From Lineus longissimus (taxonomy: Eukaryota > Nemertea > Pilidiophora > Heteronemertea > Lineidae): a stretch of DNA of 60,000 nucleotides. The stretch spans positions 1,428,001 to 1,488,000 of the forward strand of contig NC_088324.1 of assembly GCF_910592395.1 (NCBI RefSeq), in the 5' to 3' direction. The position numbers were made by a program, and so were the translations under genes. Below, in pieces: positions 43,773 through 54,644 of the stretch (its first letter is position 1; each line of letters opens with the position of its first letter). The notes beneath the pieces are model-generated. The model saw nothing but the letters and a program-made list of their open reading frames with translations. It made no database searches and had not been told where the DNA came from.

Positions 43773-45362
43773 ATGGCCGAGCGTGGCAAAAGAAAGGCGA
43801 ATTTTTCACAGGAAGAAAAGCTATGCATTGTGGAAGAATTCGCGAAGTTCCGCGAGGTATTAACGTCCAGACATTCCAATACAGTTACGAATACCCGGAA
43901 GAATCAAATTTGGACGGAAATGACTAACAAAGTGAATGCGCTGAATCCACGGGCGAAACGAGAAGTAGACGAAGTCCGGAAAAAATGGAAAGACATGCTT
44001 TCTGATGCCAAAAAAGAGGTCACAAAAAACAAGAACCCGCCCACTGGAGGAGGACCAGCAACTCCAATTTCTGATATTTCGAATAAGATTTTGGATGTCT
44101 ACGGAGATGATGCTGTATCATTCACAGGCTTAAAGGACGTTGAGAGCCGCACGCGCCATACCAAAGCAGCAATACTGCAAAGTCAACCGATGTCAGAGCC
44201 TCCTAGATCGGCATCTATTGCTCAGCAGAAAAAGATCACATCACCCTCAACATCTCGTTTACCACTGTCAACCCATGGGTCAAGAATGACCATACCGGTG
44301 ACAACTCGCCCATCAATATCTAACCAAGGACCGAGGATGCAAACGGCTACTATATCTCGTGCACCGACATCGACCTTAAGACCCGGGATCACCACAGCCT
44401 TGATCCATTCGTCGGTATCTGCCAAACGACCGAGGATGCCAACGGCTACTATATCTCGTGCACCGACATCAACCTTAAGACCCGGGATCACCACAGCCTT
44501 GATCCATTCGTCGGTATCTGCCAAACGACCGAGGATGCCAACGGCTACTCGACCTGAGGCACCGGCGTCGACCTCGGCAGCAGACATAATAGAAGGTATG
44601 TCAGTACAACCAATTTTTGACAACCTCCAATTTTCGACCAAGGCGCGTTTTTCTTATGTCTGATTAAAAATATTTGATTTTTATGTGGAGATGACATGCA
44701 CATGAAGGTAGAGCTTTCATGAAATCGAAAATATTTTGATCAACTGGAAAGAATAACACCAGCTGGTCGAAAATTGGAGGTGGTAGAAAATTGGTGGCAT
44801 CATCCTATATGTATTTTACAAATTGGAAACAAGACGAAACATTTTCATAGAAAAAAGTCGACAAAAATAATTTTTTGAAAAATTTTCATGCGGCAGTAAC
44901 ATGTTATTAACTCTTTCAATACAATAGGGTAGAAGCAGTATAAAGTTCAGTAATAAGTGCTAATCATGTTAGAATGTTATTTTTATCAGCAGCACTTGCA
45001 TATTTTAGGAAATGTTTCTTATTTTACTTTAAGCTACATCAGATGATGGTGCAGATGAGTCCGCCTTCGCCCAAGGCAACCAGTCCCCACAATGCGACTC
45101 CAATGGTGATGGAGAAGCCTCATTCAGTTCCTCACATCACTCGGAAGAGGATGCGTCTGCAACTCCTGCTACCGCCCGCAGGTCCGTACCTTACAGCAAG
45201 GTGCTTCAGCTGGAAGAGAAGAAACTAAAGCTGGAAATGGACAAAATTAAGCAAGAGCGTGAAAAGCTGAGGGAGGAGAGGCGACTCATAATGCTTCAAA
45301 AAGAAGTAATGGTACTCAAGAAGAGAAAGTTAGAAATGGAAATAGAACAACTAAGTCAATAG
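43773..45362 (+). CDS. Harbinger Myb/SANT-like DNA-binding protein, two exons
   Basis: Exon 1 is 43773-44595 and exon 2 is 45034-45362. The donor GAAG|GTATGT and acceptor TTTACTTTAAG|CT join in phase 1 (G+CT, Ala) to give 383 residues ending ...EQLSQ. Residues about 5-85 form a Myb/SANT-like domain of the NAIF1 type (FSQEEKLCIVEEFAKF, TNTRKNQIWTEM, VDEVRKKWKDML). A Ser/Thr/Pro-rich middle has a 33-residue unit duplicated in tandem (44352-44549). Exon 2 adds an acidic region and a long charged coiled coil (KLKLEMDKIKQEREKLREER). In Harbingers this protein binds the ends and carries the transposase into the nucleus. Exon 1 alone would stop at 44663, but the splice restores the coiled coil expected for the family. 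Confidence 0.85.
44352..44549 (+). repeat. 99-bp in-frame tandem duplication in the Myb-like gene
   Basis: Two almost identical copies starting at 44352 and 44451 encode ATISRAPTSTLRPGITTA and so on, 33 residues each. A recent duplication, since the copies differ by very few bases. Confidence 0.85.
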
Positions 45363-45660
45363 ACTTTATAATTAATCATTAACTATAAGGATGACGGACT
45401 GATTGGTGTTCTTACTTTGACAAACAAAGTGGCAGATGAAATATAACCTTGTCATCGGAATGTATCATTGATATGAAAGGCGTGGTCTAATCCATTTGTA
45501 CGCATTGATGATAAATAATGATTTTGTTTCCATAAAATACGTCACCTTGCTAGAGAAAGTTCAGAAAGGACATAACAACTTAGGTTGTAGGGAGAGCTCT
45601 GATGTAATTACAAAAGCAGATTTTATGTGCATTTCTGTCAAAATGATAATTAAATGTTAC

Positions 45661-46689
45661 CTACGCAAAAACGTTGTCAATGAGCTGTCGCCTTATTTCT
45701 TGTCCGTTTTCCTGTCCGTCGAATTCACCATGTATATCTTCCATTTCATCTGGGATTTCATCATCAAAATCTGGCAGTCCCTTCCTCATGGCAATGTTGT
45801 GCAATACCATAGTTGCAGCGATCACTACGCAGCATCTCTCTGGTGTCATTCGTAGTTTGTTATGAAGACCATGGAATCGACGTTTCCATATGCCGAATGT
45901 GCGCTCGATAACACTACGGGTTCGCTTGTGTGACGTATTGTATCTCCTCTCCTTCCGATTTGCTGCCACATACAGTGGCGTCATCAGCCATTGTCGAAGA
46001 GGGTACCCACTGTCTCCGATTAGGAAGCCACTTATCCGTCCAGTTTCGAAGTCGCGGGATATTTCACTTTTGGTTAAGATGCGGGAATCGTGGGTACCGC
46101 CAGGCCATCGAATCACACCATTCAGAAATATGTTTCCCGAGTCACATATTGCCTGAGCATTGATAGAATGTACCCCTTTCCGATTCACATATTCAAATTC
46201 ATTTTGACTTGGTGCTTGAATGGGGATGTGACTGCAATCGATGGCACCGCATACGTTTGGAAATCCTGCTATATCAAAAAACGCGGCCTTTATACGCCTC
46301 ACGCCATCTCCCTCGGGTGGAAAATGAACGTACTCGTCCAATCTGCGTGCCAGAGAGTCCGAAACCCGTCTGATCATTCTTGATGCAGTGGTTCGATGTA
46401 TCCCGAACAAATCTCCTGTGACAAGGTGGTAATTGCCGGTTGCGTAGAATCTCAGTGCCGTAAGAATGCACAAAACTGGCGGAATCGAATGGTTTCTGTT
46501 AGTTGGACTTTTAATTTCATCCCCTAGCATGTCCGTCAGTTCGAAGATGTCTTCCCTCCGAAATCGAAATCGGTCATAGATCTCGCTATCATCGTACCGT
46601 TCGAGTGGATTCGTTCTATCCCTGAAAACCCTCTCACGTCTCATCTGACGACGCCCAAACTCATCCGCAAGCCGTATAAGTCTGGCCAT
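45661..46689 (-). CDS. PIF/Harbinger DDE transposase (HARBI1-like), intact
   Basis: 342 residues with no break. The N-terminal part has a helix-turn-helix-like region (about 70-115, LFGIHRTTASRMIRRVSD). The DDE_4 catalytic core follows: D151 in GAIDCSHI, D226 in GDSGYP and E262 in VIERTFGIWKRRF, with exactly 35 residues between the last two; HDSRI (201-205) is also conserved. HARBI1-type length is about 350, so it looks complete. It faces the Myb-like gene, with which it forms the two-component transposition system. The start is the first methionine, just before the subterminal region. Confidence 0.9.
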   Translation of the reverse strand: MARLIRLADEFGRRQMRRERVFRDRTNPLERYDDSEIYDRFRFRREDIFELTDMLGDEIKSPTNRNHSIPPVLCILTALRFYATGNYHLVTGDLFGIHRTTASRMIRRVSDSLARRLDEYVHFPPEGDGVRRIKAAFFDIAGFPNVCGAIDCSHIPIQAPSQNEFEYVNRKGVHSINAQAICDSGNIFLNGVIRWPGGTHDSRILTKSEISRDFETGRISGFLIGDSGYPLRQWLMTPLYVAANRKERRYNTSHKRTRSVIERTFGIWKRRFHGLHNKLRMTPERCCVVIAATMVLHNIAMRKGLPDFDDEIPDEMEDIHGEFDGQENGQEIRRQLIDNVFA

Positions 46690-47451
46690 TATGAATTCAT
46701 AGGCAATTTGATTTCGAGAAGTACATGCATTCCTGTGTATTGTAAATGCGGCCCAAATCGGCGCAGTTAAACTCTATTCCAAGTGCACCTTCTTGTATAC
46801 GATATGAAAAAAGCTAGTAAATGCTTTTACTTGAATTCGGCTGTACACATGCATTGGTGAACCTCGTAAAATTCTTAAATAAAAGCATTTACCAGACTTT
46901 ATTAATATGACCCATCGACTTACGACTGGTCTGAAATGACTTACGCCTCCTACCAAGCAGGCGTAGAGGTACGACCAGATTTATACCCAGTCGCAGTTTA
47001 CGCCCACCTTTATGCTCACCATATTAACTCTACGACCTCTTCTACGCCTGGCTTAGTCCTGACGTAGGCTTACGACCCCTTTATGCTCGCTACCCCTGGA
47101 GGTTATCTGGCTTTTGCGAACAATGTTGAAACATATGACATTGTACATGTACATGTGTTGTCAAAGCTTCAGAACATCGGGCTAGATAGTGGACTATTCA
47201 TGATCGCCTATTAATCCTGCAGCACTCAAAACGCAAAATCAAAGCTGCCCTTAATAGCAATGGGTAGTGTGTTGCAACTGTTGAATGCTTACAATGGATG
47301 GAATATTGCTGCGTCAATGAAGAGAAGGCAGATGCATTATTTCAATGGCAACTTGCCATTCCTTTCACCGGGATATGGATACATTTTATATGATGAAGCA
47401 AATAACAATCTTGTTTATTCTTGATAATCTGGCTCTTCATCTTAAAACTGT

Positions 47452-47735
47452 AAATCAGCTAATTGTCCAAGTTCTACTTGTTGACCTTCATTGTCGTCAA
47501 TAATTGAGCAGACGGTTATCGCCAGCTCCACAAGTGGGCACAGCATCAGCACTGATCGTCTCCCAAGACAAGCTGATCATTTTCACGACCTCTCGAAGTT
47601 CGATTTGGGGACTTTCCCAATCATCCTCGGTGTGACCAATTTTCCAGGCTTTCCAGATGGCACGTAGTTGGCACTTAAAATCTTTCATGATGCTAATATC
47701 CAGAGGGGTTCTAGGACAATTTTCCCCGGGGCCAA
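47452..47735 (-). pseudogene. pogo transposase C-terminal remnant
   Basis: The minus-strand sequence encodes PLDISIMKDFKCQLRAIWKA WKIGH and ELREVVKMISLSWETIS, matching the region around the third aspartate of the pogo transposases at 868 and 19432. After a frameshift near 47520 it continues (DDNEGQQVELGQLADLQF) to a stop, with AATAAA on the minus strand near 47415. The upstream part is cut off at about 47735 by a C tract and repeat sequence. Confidence 0.75.
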
Positions 47736-47830
47736 CCCCCCCCCCCTCCCCCGGTCGCGAATTTTTTATTCCCAATCGACATATCCATTGCTCCTTTTAT
47801 AACTCTTCTGATTGGCTGAAAGTTTGGAAC
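47736..47830. repeat. Solo copy of the sequence flanking the poly-C minisatellite
   Basis: A C tract (47737-47755) then CGAATTTTTTATTCCCAATC, GACATATCCATTG and CTTCTGATTGGCTGAA. The same roughly 70 bases occur in reverse orientation at 49870-49932 beside the minisatellite. In the shared orientation one copy has C's and the other G's next to it. Confidence 0.7.
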
Positions 47831-48475
47831 AGGACCTACGTCATCGCTGTAATGGCAGCCTCCAGTCTTTGCCGCTTCGGGAGACAAGACCACTAATGAA
47901 TATTCATAGGTTGGAGGGTCCAGGCCTATCAATAAGACGAGTGCATGTTTTTAACTCTCAAGTAAATATTTGGAGAGGTATTGAAAACATATTTGCTCTG
48001 GCAAGTCTACAGATATAAATAAATTGTTTGGTAAAAAAATTAATTTTGAAATTTGACAACCTGGCCATAGGGGGTGGTTCAAATTTGGAGTGAAAATGGC
48101 CGAAATGGGTAAAAATGTCCACTTCAATTGTGGTCTTGTCTCTTGGTGAGGAATTGTCGATGGAAAATCACTCCAATCTTGTTGTAAAATGTAGGCTTAA
48201 TCATATGTTAGTTTGAATGAAGTGACTGGTTTGATAATCAGCACCATTTTTAGCAGCGCAAGCGAAGTTTTTCCACTCGAGAAAGCAGGACTGGTAATGC
48301 TGCGCTCAGCTGTGTAGGCTAGTGTGTGTGGAACTAGTAACTGTACATCTTGGCTACGTGTAATCGTCTCTGTATGCTCTTGTAGCTTTTATTTACCAGT
48401 TTAGACACTGTTCTTATCGCTGAATGTAAAGACCAAAATTTGTGAATTGAAGGTTGGATCCATAGGTTTCGAGTT
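47831..48475. other. No gene recognised
   Basis: Contains a 13-base inverted pair, GAGACAAGACCAC (about 47880) and GTGGTCTTGTCTC (about 48133), without other structure that I can confirm. Confidence 0.3.
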
Positions 48476-49520
48476 AAAGGGACACTGTATTGATGACCAA
48501 AATGTCGCTTCAACCCTGAATTTAACGAGATAAAGGGACACTGGGTGATTTCAAAGTTGGTTTTGGTTTTAGTGTTGGGTGTTAGTGTCAGTTTTATTCT
48601 TAATTTCTACCCCTAAAAACCTATGTCTTGATAAGACCAATTCGAGGTTTTAGTTTAATACCAACACCTGGTTTTATCTATACACTTAAAACCTGGGCTG
48701 AAACTAAGAAGAGGGTTTTTTTTATTCTGCAGGTAAAGCTAACGCCAAGATGGACAGAGAAAAAACCTCGGAAAAACCAAACATGCATGTTGTTGTCGTT
48801 GTTACTGTTGTTTCCCTATTGTAACCGCTTCCGATCTTGCCTGACAAGTATTTTAGCAGACGCCTCAAATAAAAATTGTCAAAACATTGAAAACATTTGT
48901 CAGAAATACAAATTAGGTCGTCTTCTTTCACGTCCATCATCATTCCCATCAGCGTTCAAAATACCAGCAACTACTTCTTGAAATGGTACGAACAACATGA
49001 TTTTTTTTTTCTTAACACCAACACCAACTTTGAAATCCACTTGGTGTTAATGCCTAAGGTGTTAGTTTTATTGGTAATACAAAATGCACTACAAATCTTC
49101 CAAATAACACCGAGCTGGGATTAAGATAAGACCTTGGTGTTCCAATTGGTTTCAGTGTGAAACTAAAACCTAATTTGAAAAAGGATAAAGCTTAATCGGA
49201 GTGTCAAAACTAACACCAGAACTGATTTCATTTCTGGTGTTGTGGAGAGTTTTAGTTTTAGTCCCGGTGTTAGTTTCTGACACTAAAACCATTCCTTAGT
49301 TTTAAGCTAAAACCGGACAAAATGCTAAAACCAACAAACACCGACTTTGAAATAGGATGAAATTTAAACCCACTTCATTTCAATGGTGGTTTAATCAAGG
49401 GTGTTGGTGTTCCATTTGGTTTTAAAACTAAATCTAAAAACTGACTTTGAAATCACCCACTGTATTGATAACCCAAAGGTTGTTTAGACCCAGATGTTTA
49501 GAGTTAAAGGGATACTTTAT
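48476..49520. repeat. Tandem array of about 57-bp units interrupted by a MITE
   Basis: Units start AAAGGGACACTGTATTGATG at 48477, again AAAGGGACACT at about 48532 (continuing as ACTGTATTGATAACCC after the insertion at 49459), and AAAGGGATACTTTATTG at about 49505. Between the starts are related ACCCTGAATTTAACGAG / GACCCAGATGTTTAGAG blocks. Confidence 0.65.
48543..49458. mobile_element. 916-bp MITE with 3-bp ACT duplication
   Basis: Left end GGGTGATTTCAAAGTTGGTT and right end AACTGACTTTGAAATCACCC are near-perfect inverted repeats, flanked by ACT (48540-48542, 49459-49461). The interior is full of TTTTAGTGTTGG, AACACCAAC and ACTAAAACC words in both orientations. No coding region. It interrupts one unit of the tandem array, which confirms the insertion site. 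Confidence 0.75.
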
Positions 49521-49762
49521 TGTATTGGTAGGAAGGTAGCTACTACGCGAATGGCGCGGCTTGGCTGAAGGGAGTATGGGCGTGCTCCTGTAATCCTGCT
49601 ACTTGGAGGCTGATATTCAAAAGACAAATAAATAAATTCCGAGGATTAAAATCAAAAAATAAATACATCTAAATTATAAAAATAACATACATGGTGTAAT
49701 TTTAGCCACCGTGCAGCACAACAACCAGACAGAAATGAAACGTTGCGAAAAAATGAACGGAA

Positions 49763-49843
49763 AAATTACGGCTCAAGTGGGACTCGAACCAGCGATCTTC
49801 AGATTATAAGTCAAGTTCTGAATCCACCCGGCTAAATCCCCGA
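49763..49843 (-). tRNA. tRNA-like sequence, probably pseudogene or SINE head
   Basis: On the minus strand GGGGATTTAGCCGGGTGG resembles an A box and GGTTCGAGTCC is a perfect B box, with CTTATAA in the anticodon-loop position (TAT, Ile-like). The acceptor and T stems pair poorly, so it is unlikely to be a working tRNA. Confidence 0.35.
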
Positions 49844-49930
49844 AGTCTCACTCTGACGTTAGCAAACCTTCAGCCAATCAGAAGAGTCATGAAAGGTGCA
49901 ATGGATATGTCGATTGGGAATAAAAAATTC

Positions 49931-50220
49931 GCCCCCCCCCCCCCCGGTCTATTGTCGCCAACAATTGCCCCCCCCCGTCTATTGTCGCCAGCAGTTGCCC
50001 CCCCCGGTCTATTGTCGCCAACAATTGCCCCCCCCCGTGTATTGTCGCCAACAATTGCCCCCCCGTGTATTGTCGCCAACAATTGCCCCCCCCCCCGTCT
50101 ATTGTCGCCAACAATTGCCCCCCGTCTATTGTCGCCAGCAATTGCCCCCCCCCCCCGGTCTATTGTCGCCAACAATTGCCCCCCGTCTATTGTCGCCAAC
50201 AATTGCCCCCCCCCCCCGTC
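49931..50220. repeat. Poly-C minisatellite, nine units
   Basis: Nine copies of a 20-21 base core (GTCTATTGTCGCCAACAATT G), separated by C runs of about 6 to 15. The core contains the small hairpin ATTGT-CGCCA-ACAAT. The minus strand is a series of long G runs able to form quadruplexes. Open frames across it (49889-50392 and others) are translations of the repeat and are not real proteins. Confidence 0.9.
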
Positions 50221-52289
50221 AAGTGAAAATGCCCCTTTGGAGCTGAACTCTTTCTTTACAAAGGTGTTTTCTGCGAAGACTCCCTCCCTCCAGCCAAGTC
50301 CTATGCAAACGCAGCTAAGGAGAAGATTTCGACGCGTCGTAGTGAACTCCATTTTCAAAATTGTATATAGCTATGACTACAAGGGATCTTGAAACAATTT
50401 GACAATTGGGTGGAAGATCATCAGGTTAGTGATGATGAGAATATTATGCATTTTTTTTACGAAGGGCCAGAACTATAAAACCATTAACCAAGTACAATGT
50501 CTTTCTTGTTTCTTTAAAAGTGGGTGTGCATTTTGGGTGAAATAATAGACAAGGGCATGCATGAAGCGAAGCGGCGACTTTATATGAGGTTTTATGACAT
50601 CAAAATTGTTTATGATCTCACCCGAAACTAGGCTACTTGAATTATAAGCAGTCATTGTGACAATTACCCCCATTAACGATTTCCTCAGGCAGGATCAGTT
50701 TCATGAGATCAGAAGGAAGTGGTTCGTAGGAAATACATGGGCCAATCCCCTATTCATGGCAATTGACAACAATGACAGGGGGTTGTTGTGAGCCACTTTA
50801 TACAATCAAGAAGTCATGTCCTTTTCATATTGGTATAACAGAAAACATTGTGTTTTCCCTGATGATACTTGTAATTCCTGAATGACTGGTCCGTCTGCAT
50901 CAGCCCGTCGCCCATTCAAGGTTGGAAGCTCCTCATACGTATTGCTGAGGTCATCTTGCTAACCAATCGCACAATGTCCGTGGATTGATTCGATATCGGC
51001 GCACGTTTTGTGACGGTGTCCTTGCATACGTATGGCCTAAAAGGTGGGCCTGAATGCAGGCCTAATCATCTAAATATCGAATATTTTGAGATGATGAATA
51101 GCAATGGTGATGTTGCCTTGGGCCCGGGATGCAAATCGATGTCAGCATTACCACCTTCACCATCTTCATCATCTGTCATCGTGACCATACATGTACATTT
51201 ACAACTGCTCAGGAACAGCAAATACTAAGCACAAGAGCGATAATTTTATACTCATCAATACTTCACATGAAACAAGTTTTAAAATCCTGATCGGACAAAC
51301 GCTTCACACAAGTCTCAGTCAATTATCGGTACTATTGAGTCATCATTATCCTGCTACTATTGTGCGGGAATAATTAGACCAATTATGATCAAATTACGTC
51401 TATAATCGAGAGGTGATTGATGCCCCGTCTCGAACCCACTATACGTTGTGGTTCCACTACAGCCAAGTGCGGACTACATCCGAATTAGTTGTGCTTCCAT
51501 TACAGCTAATCCGGACTACACAAGTCCGGATCTCACTAAGAGCGGTCTTATTAAGTTCGGATAGGACAAGCAGATTTATAGCCGAAATTAGAATATACCC
51601 GGATCTAAAGCAGAAATTACCTGTAATGGAACCGCATTAGTCCGGATTATGATCAAGTTACTAAGTAAGGCTACAGGTGGCGTGTCAATGTGAACGTATT
51701 GCGCATGAGCGGAAGTGTTGGTTCTGTCAAAACAAACACGCGGGATTTCTGTCAATTCTGATTCGTTCTTATTTCATAATTCAATTCTTGATTTAAGTAA
51801 ATTCTAGTGCTTTATCGTAACTATGGCTCGCTGTTCATAGACAGAGGTGGCCTATTTTCTTTACCTCCAGTTTTGAAGAGTTTAGCCTAACTCGCATAGC
51901 GTGGCGCCGCCTGTTGCCATCGAACTGCACCACCTTCGTTAGTCCGGACTAAGCGAAGTTTGGACCTCAGAGTAAAATTTGACAACTTCGCTGGAGTTAG
52001 AAAATTTCGTAATCGTGTTGGCTTTGACGGCGGGGTATACGCGAGTCTACTGTATTTTGTTTCTCGGCATTGTAAGGGGGCACACCTTATGTTTAACCAT
52101 AGTGAAAGTACTGTCTGATTTTTTTTATTGGCCACCCGATATATCTTTTCAAAATATATAGCTTCCACTCTTGTATGCATCGATTTATTAATGATAAAGA
52201 CACAAAGAGCTTTGTGTTTCTGATAGTGAACTCGATCAATAATATTGATTTTAAACGTACTGAATTTAAAATCATATAATGTATAACAA
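50221..52289. other. No gene recognised; TCCGGA-containing repeats
   Basis: Between 51380 and 51960 the words TCCGGACTA, TAATCCGGACTA, TTAGTCCGG and the block ATTATGATCAA(A/G)TTA recur in direct and inverted orientation, with GGTTCCACTACAG / CTGTAATGGAACC as a pair. It looks like fragments of a dispersed or foldback repeat. No coding region was found. Confidence 0.35.
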
Positions 52290-52545
52290 AGGCGAATTTA
52301 AAACAAAACTACAATGACATCCAAGCTAACATGCAAAATAAAGGACACTATTTTCAGAATGCATCAAGGCACGAATAAGTGTTGGACTACGTATAAGCGA
52401 CAGACTGATTGACTGTTAATCAGAATCACCACAAAGATTCCCAAAAGTGTTGTCAGTTGATTTTGAGCTTCTCTTAGTGTTTGAAACTGACATCAGTGAT
52501 GAGATCGTTTTCATACGTTCTGTGGATGTGTTCGCTTATGACACT
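52290..52545. repeat. Diverged direct repeat, copy 1
   Basis: Shares with 53515-53760 blocks such as AAAACTACA.TG.CATCCAAG, GACTGTTAATCAGAATCAC and AAGTGTTGT, in the same order and orientation. Confidence 0.6.
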
Positions 52546-53514
52546 TATAGAAGGTGTGATCGCAGGTTCTTCCCCGAAAGGTAAGACAGAGGCCACGCAG
52601 ATGGCTTTGGATTGGTTGATAGGTGTCCTCACATTGTTCTCTTGCTAATCAGATGCCAAGAATTTATCAAGAAAGTGTACCTGGCATTAGGGCCGGGGAG
52701 AGACCAAAGTTTATATCTCTGTAGATTTGAATAATAAGATGTGGCCATTGAGGGAAATCAAGGGCGGCGCTGGTATGGCTTGCGAACCATGCATGCCTGA
52801 ACACAAGAACACCATTTTTACATATTCACTGAAGTCATCACTCAAGGAATCATGCTGGGCTTATTGTGTTTATTCATTGTCCCAGGAGCTGACCTCGAGT
52901 CATCTGCACAGGCAGACCATTCTGTTCGAATTGACATACCATTACGAGGTATGGGCATGGTTGTTTGAAACAACTTAGACACTACGTTAAATACCCATTG
53001 GCTAACTAGCGGATATTATCTCAAGTCAAATCAGATCAAGTAACGCTGCGTTCATGAAAAAAACTGCCAAACCCTAGCGGCCAAGTTAGAAAACACAAAC
53101 ACACGTCCGCCATGCTTTGAAAGACCGTCAGCCATGTGTAAAACGCGCTCATATTATATGATTGATTACCAACAATCCGCAGTGTCGCTACCGTTCTCAC
53201 TCACAGAGCACTGGATGTGCAGCATCGATATGGTCATCAGTCGACGTGGTTCACATATATTACAATAAATGACCATTGCACCCTCACGCGAAGGTTGTTA
53301 GACAGTTTCTCAATACGCATATTGTTTTAATGATAGCAAAACGGAAAATGTTTTGCCTGTTTAAAACTTGAAAGAAAGCCCGAGCTGAGTGCGCCTGCAA
53401 TCATCACAGGGTGCCACTTTTCATATCCCGTTCATGTTTCTTATGAATTCACTTCGCCAATGTCGTAAAAGGTCAGTTAACGACCACTTTGAAACTGAAA
53501 ATGGAACATGTGGC
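52546..53514. other. No gene recognised between the two direct repeats
   Basis: Nothing coding or structural recognised. Confidence 0.35.
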
Positions 53515-53760
53515 AAAAAAATGGTGGCGATTTTCAAGCAAAACTACATGGGCATCCAAGCAAAATGAGGATTTCTTTTTCCGAATGGATCAATGCACAA
53601 CGTGGTATTCGACTTGGTACACGAGACACGCTGATTATGACTGTTAATCAGAATCACAGAGTGTAGGTTCCCAAACAAGTGTTGTTATCTGACTTCAACT
53701 TCTGTTGGTGTTTGATGCGGACATTGTTGATGATGATCATTGACATACATTATGTGTATG
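53515..53760. repeat. Diverged direct repeat, copy 2
   Basis: Second copy of the 52290-52545 sequence, about 1.2 kb away, with many substitutions and small gaps. Confidence 0.6.
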
Positions 53761-54644
53761 AAAAATGGAACATGTGGTTGGTTTCCCTTAGAATATTGTT
53801 TTCACATATGGATCTTAGTGTAAGCGTTCACTGTAATAACTGTAGTTTATGGTTTGTGTACTAGTACTAGTTTCAAGCGCTTATTGGCAATACATGTACT
53901 TATAATGTTATATTCTCATTGCTAGCTTTTCTTGACTACAAACTCGATGGATCTGATCATGATATACGGTTTGTATAAGACATTTTGCACAGTTACAGAT
54001 ACTGGCTTCAGGCAACTTTGCGTCAACCCATTCATGGATACTAACAATAAGCACAGCCAATTAAGTTCAAGTTTTCTTGAAAAAACAGAAAAAAGCCAAT
54101 CAACGTAAAACAATGCTCTTCTTTCGCTACAGTAGGTTTTTGGCAGTGTACCATACTCCTGACCCACAACCGGTATAGACCGGGCGGCCTGGATCCAAAG
54201 TTTCATTGTAAAATAGCTAGCATTACGCAATCATAGCATTGGATTGAGTGCAGTGCTGCCATCTAATATTTCTTGTGTAACCAACCAAAAAACGAAAATA
54301 TAGGGATTGTGGTAAGCGACAGAACTTGGGGAAAATTTGGCAGTATAGATTACTGCGGGCCATTAGTACGTAGTGTACGGGCCTGGTATATGCCGGGTGT
54401 GGTTGCGAAAGAGGTAGTCTATTACGTGTCTCACTACACCTAACATGGATGTCCAAGCCGCTCAGTCAAGAGGGAGAGGATGTTCAGTTTGACGGGATAA
54501 TTGGAACGTCACCGATTTAACTAATGAAAGCCATTACATTTGTCAACCTATCATTTTCTGTCTACCATCCCGTACTTCCCAGCTCAATTTTAATCATATT
54601 TATTTCGTAGCCTGATTGGAAATGCGAGTTACGTTGACTCCGTA
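53761..54644. other. No gene recognised
   Basis: AT-rich sequence without supported features. Confidence 0.35.

Larger units (their letters stand above)
43369..47095. mobile_element. Complete PIF/Harbinger transposon, 3727 bp
   Basis: Left end GGGTAGCGAGCATAAAGAGG TTGTAAG and right end the reverse complement of GGGTAGCGAGCATAAAGGGG TCGTAAG; both are flanked by CTG (43366-43368, 47096-47098), a 3-bp duplication as expected for Harbinger. Subterminal GAGCATAAA motifs repeat inside the left end (43377, about 43459, about 43491) and in reverse inside the right end (about 47029, 47080), likely binding sites for element proteins. It carries the two genes known for autonomous Harbingers: a Myb-like protein on the plus strand and a DDE transposase on the minus strand, both open. 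Confidence 0.92.

Noticed and set aside
44222-44641. 139-residue minus-strand ORF with repeats
   Set aside because: It is the antisense shadow of the duplicated region in the Harbinger Myb-like gene.
47880-48146. 13-base inverted pair GAGACAAGACCAC / GTGGTCTTGTCTC as ends of a MITE
   Set aside because: Too short, no matching flanking duplication, and no further arm similarity.
49931-50220. CRISPR-like array
   Set aside because: Regular core units look superficially like repeats with spacers, but the spacers are only C runs and the genome is animal.
49870-50392. Overlapping proline- or glycine-rich ORFs of 84-167 residues over the minisatellite
   Set aside because: They are translations of the C-run repeat in several frames and both strands; the lengths of the C runs make any frame unstable.
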